Shown: positions 14,545 to 16,252 of the stretch, in pieces
Layout: each line of letters begins with the position of its first letter
How positions within the stretch are numbered: the first letter of the stretch is position 1
Source of the DNA: HGM12587 sp045128635
GTDB taxonomy: Bacteria > Bacillota > Clostridia > Lachnospirales > Lachnospiraceae
Length of the DNA: 16,252 nt
NCBI GenBank assembly: GCA_045128635.1
Contig: JBGVRS010000150.1
Span: forward strand, 1 to 16,252
Direction: 5' to 3'
Translations under genes and position numbers: made by a program
The notes under the pieces: generated by a model
Database searches by the model: none
Told to the model about the DNA's origin: nothing
What the model saw: only the letters and a program-made list of their open reading frames with translations

Positions 14545-16252
14545 TTACTGAAAATCCTGAATCATAATTTGCAGAGTTTTCCTTCCCCGAAATTCGTTCA
14601 CTGAAGGATAATAGGTAATGGAAATAGTGTCTTTTTTCTTCAATAAGCCCAAAAATTCCTCCGGGTTGCCAAAATAAAGCCCTTCCATATGACATCCGGC
14701 TGCATTTGTTCCGTAAACCTTCACCGTATTTTTATTTTTGCCAAGAATCTGGCTTTGCAGCACGTGAAAATCTCTTTCGGCAAAGAGAGGCTTGCTGTTT
14801 CCATTTCCAAAAGGCTCTAATACCTTTAATTCACTGATGAATTCTTCATTAATATACTGAATCGGCATAGCAATGTCGATGCTTAATCGCTCGACCATAT
14901 CTTCGTCTGTCAGCGTACAATTTTCATTTAACTGACTGCGAAGCTTCTGCAAATTTTCTTTTGGCAGAGACATTCCCGCTGCCATGGGATGCCCGCCAAA
15001 TTTCGTAAACAGATCTCCTACCTTGCAGAGTTCCTCAAACATGTTGTATCCCGGAATGGAACGCCCAGAACCCTTTATGCCATCTTCAGCATCCGTTAAA
15101 ACAATTGTCGGACGATAAAATCTCTCTTTTACCTTACCGGCAATAATCCCTGCAATGCTTTCGTGACAATCCGGAAGATAAATCACCAGAACTCTTTCAC
15201 TTCTTCTGCCTGTATCCAAAACCTGATGAACGGCTTCCTCCACGCCATCTTTGGTCAATTCTTTTCGGCTGTCGTTAAGCGCTTTTAAATCACCTGCCAA
15301 TCGGTCAGCCGCCTCTTTATCCTCAGAAGCAAACAGTTCCAGTGCACGCTTTGCTGTATCTAATCGTCCGCCAGCATTGATACAAGGACCCAGTACAAAC
15401 CCGATATGATATGCACCAATGGAATCCCTTTCCAGTCCATTGACCTCAATCAGAGATCTTAAACCGATATTCTTTGTATGATGAATTCTCTTCAATCCTT
15501 CTTTTACGATGATACGGTTCTCATCCTGAAGTTCCATAATATCTCCTACCGTGGCAATCGCTGCGAATTCCAGAAGTTTATAGGCTTCTTCCATTGCAAC
15601 ATTGTAAGTGTCATACAATGCTGCCACCAGCTTCCAGGCAACCGCGCCGCCACAAAGCCCTTTCCACGGATAGGCACATCTCTCCTGTTTTGGATTGATG
15701 ATTACATCTGCAGGAGGCAGTTTTTCCAGCCTGCCGTTTTCATTTTCCTCAAACGGCACTTCATGATGATCTGTCACAATAACTTTCATCCCCAGTTCTT
15801 TCGCATAAGCAATCTGCTGATACGCCGCAATCCCGTTATCGCAGGTAACGATCACATCTACGCCATCAGCCTTAGCCCCATCGATCAGATGCTCATTGAT
15901 TCCATAACCGTCTTTGACTCTGTCAGGAATGACTGTATCCACATTTGCTCCGACTTTTTTCAGTCCTGTCAACAAAATGTAGGTGGCGCACACACCGTCA
16001 ATATCGTAATCCCCGATAATGCGGATCTTTTCCCCTGCTGCAATCGCCTGCTGCAAAAGACGGGTTCCTTCCTTCATGCCATACAGCTGCCATGGGGAGT
16101 ATAAATCTGCAATACCGCCATGCAAAAATTTTCGAATCTGCTCGTCTCCAATGACATCTCTGTTTCTGATAATTCGTGCTGTCATAGGTGTGATATTAAA
16201 TTTTTTCCCAATTTCCGTAAAGTCTGCTCTTTTCGCAGATACAAACCATTTT
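14545..16252 (-). CDS. recJ: Single-stranded-DNA-specific exonuclease RecJ (partial, 5' end outside window)
   Basis: This cytosolic 5'-3' exonuclease degrades single-stranded DNA in recombination and repair. The frame is open to the window edge. Before the internal ATG at 16185 there are 22 more in-frame codons (KWFVSAKRADF...), matching the usual RecJ start, so the true ATG lies a few codons beyond the window. The DHH phosphoesterase domain shows GDYDIDG (visible residues 80-86), CDNGIA and the TDHHEVP signature (DHH at 161-163). The DHHA1 domain carries GRSIPGYN and GGHPMAAG (about 419-426). A C-terminal OB-like region ends KTLQIMIQDFQ. About 568 residues are visible, so this is the short, E. 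coli-sized form rather than the long Bacillus form. It ends in its own terminator. Confidence 0.97.
   Translation of the reverse strand, partial: KWFVSAKRADFTEIGKKFNITPMTARIIRNRDVIGDEQIRKFLHGGIADLYSPWQLYGMKEGTRLLQQAIAAGEKIRIIGDYDIDGVCATYILLTGLKKVGANVDTVIPDRVKDGYGINEHLIDGAKADGVDVIVTCDNGIAAYQQIAYAKELGMKVIVTDHHEVPFEENENGRLEKLPPADVIINPKQERCAYPWKGLCGGAVAWKLVAALYDTYNVAMEEAYKLLEFAAIATVGDIMELQDENRIIVKEGLKRIHHTKNIGLRSLIEVNGLERDSIGAYHIGFVLGPCINAGGRLDTAKRALELFASEDKEAADRLAGDLKALNDSRKELTKDGVEEAVHQVLDTGRRSERVLVIYLPDCHESIAGIIAGKVKERFYRPTIVLTDAEDGIKGSGRSIPGYNMFEELCKVGDLFTKFGGHPMAAGMSLPKENLQKLRSQLNENCTLTDEDMVERLSIDIAMPIQYINEEFISELKVLEPFGNGNSKPLFAERDFHVLQSQILGKNKNTVKVYGTNAAGCHMEGLYFGNPEEFLGLLKKKDTISITYYPSVNEFRGRKTLQIMIQDFQ

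Noticed and set aside
15478..16104. Open frame of 208 codons on the plus strand opposite recJ
   Set aside because: It is fully antisense to the well-supported recJ frame, shows no recognisable domain, and is rich in Ile, His, Phe and Cys as expected from a shadow frame.
1..16252. tRNA, rRNA, CRISPR arrays, insertion sequences, prophage genes
   Set aside because: No cloverleaf, regular spaced repeat, transposase or integrase pattern was seen on either strand.

Overview
The window looks like a chromosomal piece of a low-to-moderate GC Firmicute, most likely a gut-associated member of Lachnospiraceae. The reasons are strong AGGAGG ribosome binding sites, sigma-A type -35/-10 promoters, intrinsic terminators, a YesM/YesN type two-component pair, a CUT1 sugar transporter without its own ATPase, and a surface protein with an xKTGD type sorting signal. 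Every supported gene lies on the minus strand, so transcription runs from high to low coordinates.

Layout in reading direction: the 3' part of recJ (single-strand exonuclease, start just outside the window) ends at 14545 and is followed at once by a strong 15-bp-stem terminator. Next come a sensor histidine kinase and an AraC-type response regulator separated by 2 bases. A 92-base gap then leads to a lipoprotein sugar-binding protein, an internal terminator-like hairpin, two CUT1 permeases that overlap by 7 bases, a cytoplasmic GH36-like alpha-galactosidase, a small AllA-like cupin protein, and, behind its own promoter, a 1545-residue cell-surface protein with several carbohydrate-binding-like modules and an unassigned (alpha/alpha)6-type catalytic region. 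A second strong terminator closes the block, and a near-consensus promoter directly after it drives apt (adenine phosphoribosyltransferase, 3' end cut by the window edge).

How it fits together: the surface protein probably binds and trims a complex glycan outside the cell. The binding protein and permeases import the released oligosaccharide, using a shared ATPase encoded elsewhere. The GH36-like enzyme cleaves it in the cytoplasm, and the cupin may act on a sugar or on a product. The two-component pair probably senses the sugar, directly or through the binding protein, and activates the operon. The substrate cannot be read from sequence alone; an alpha-galactoside-containing glycan is the best inference.

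recJ and apt are usually close neighbours in Clostridia. Here about 14 kb of sugar-use genes sits between them, bounded by a terminator on each side and with a dedicated promoter restoring apt expression. This suggests the block is an insertion or accessory cassette. No transposase, integrase, tRNA, rRNA, CRISPR or clear flanking repeat was seen. No gene-free stretch exceeds 300 bases.
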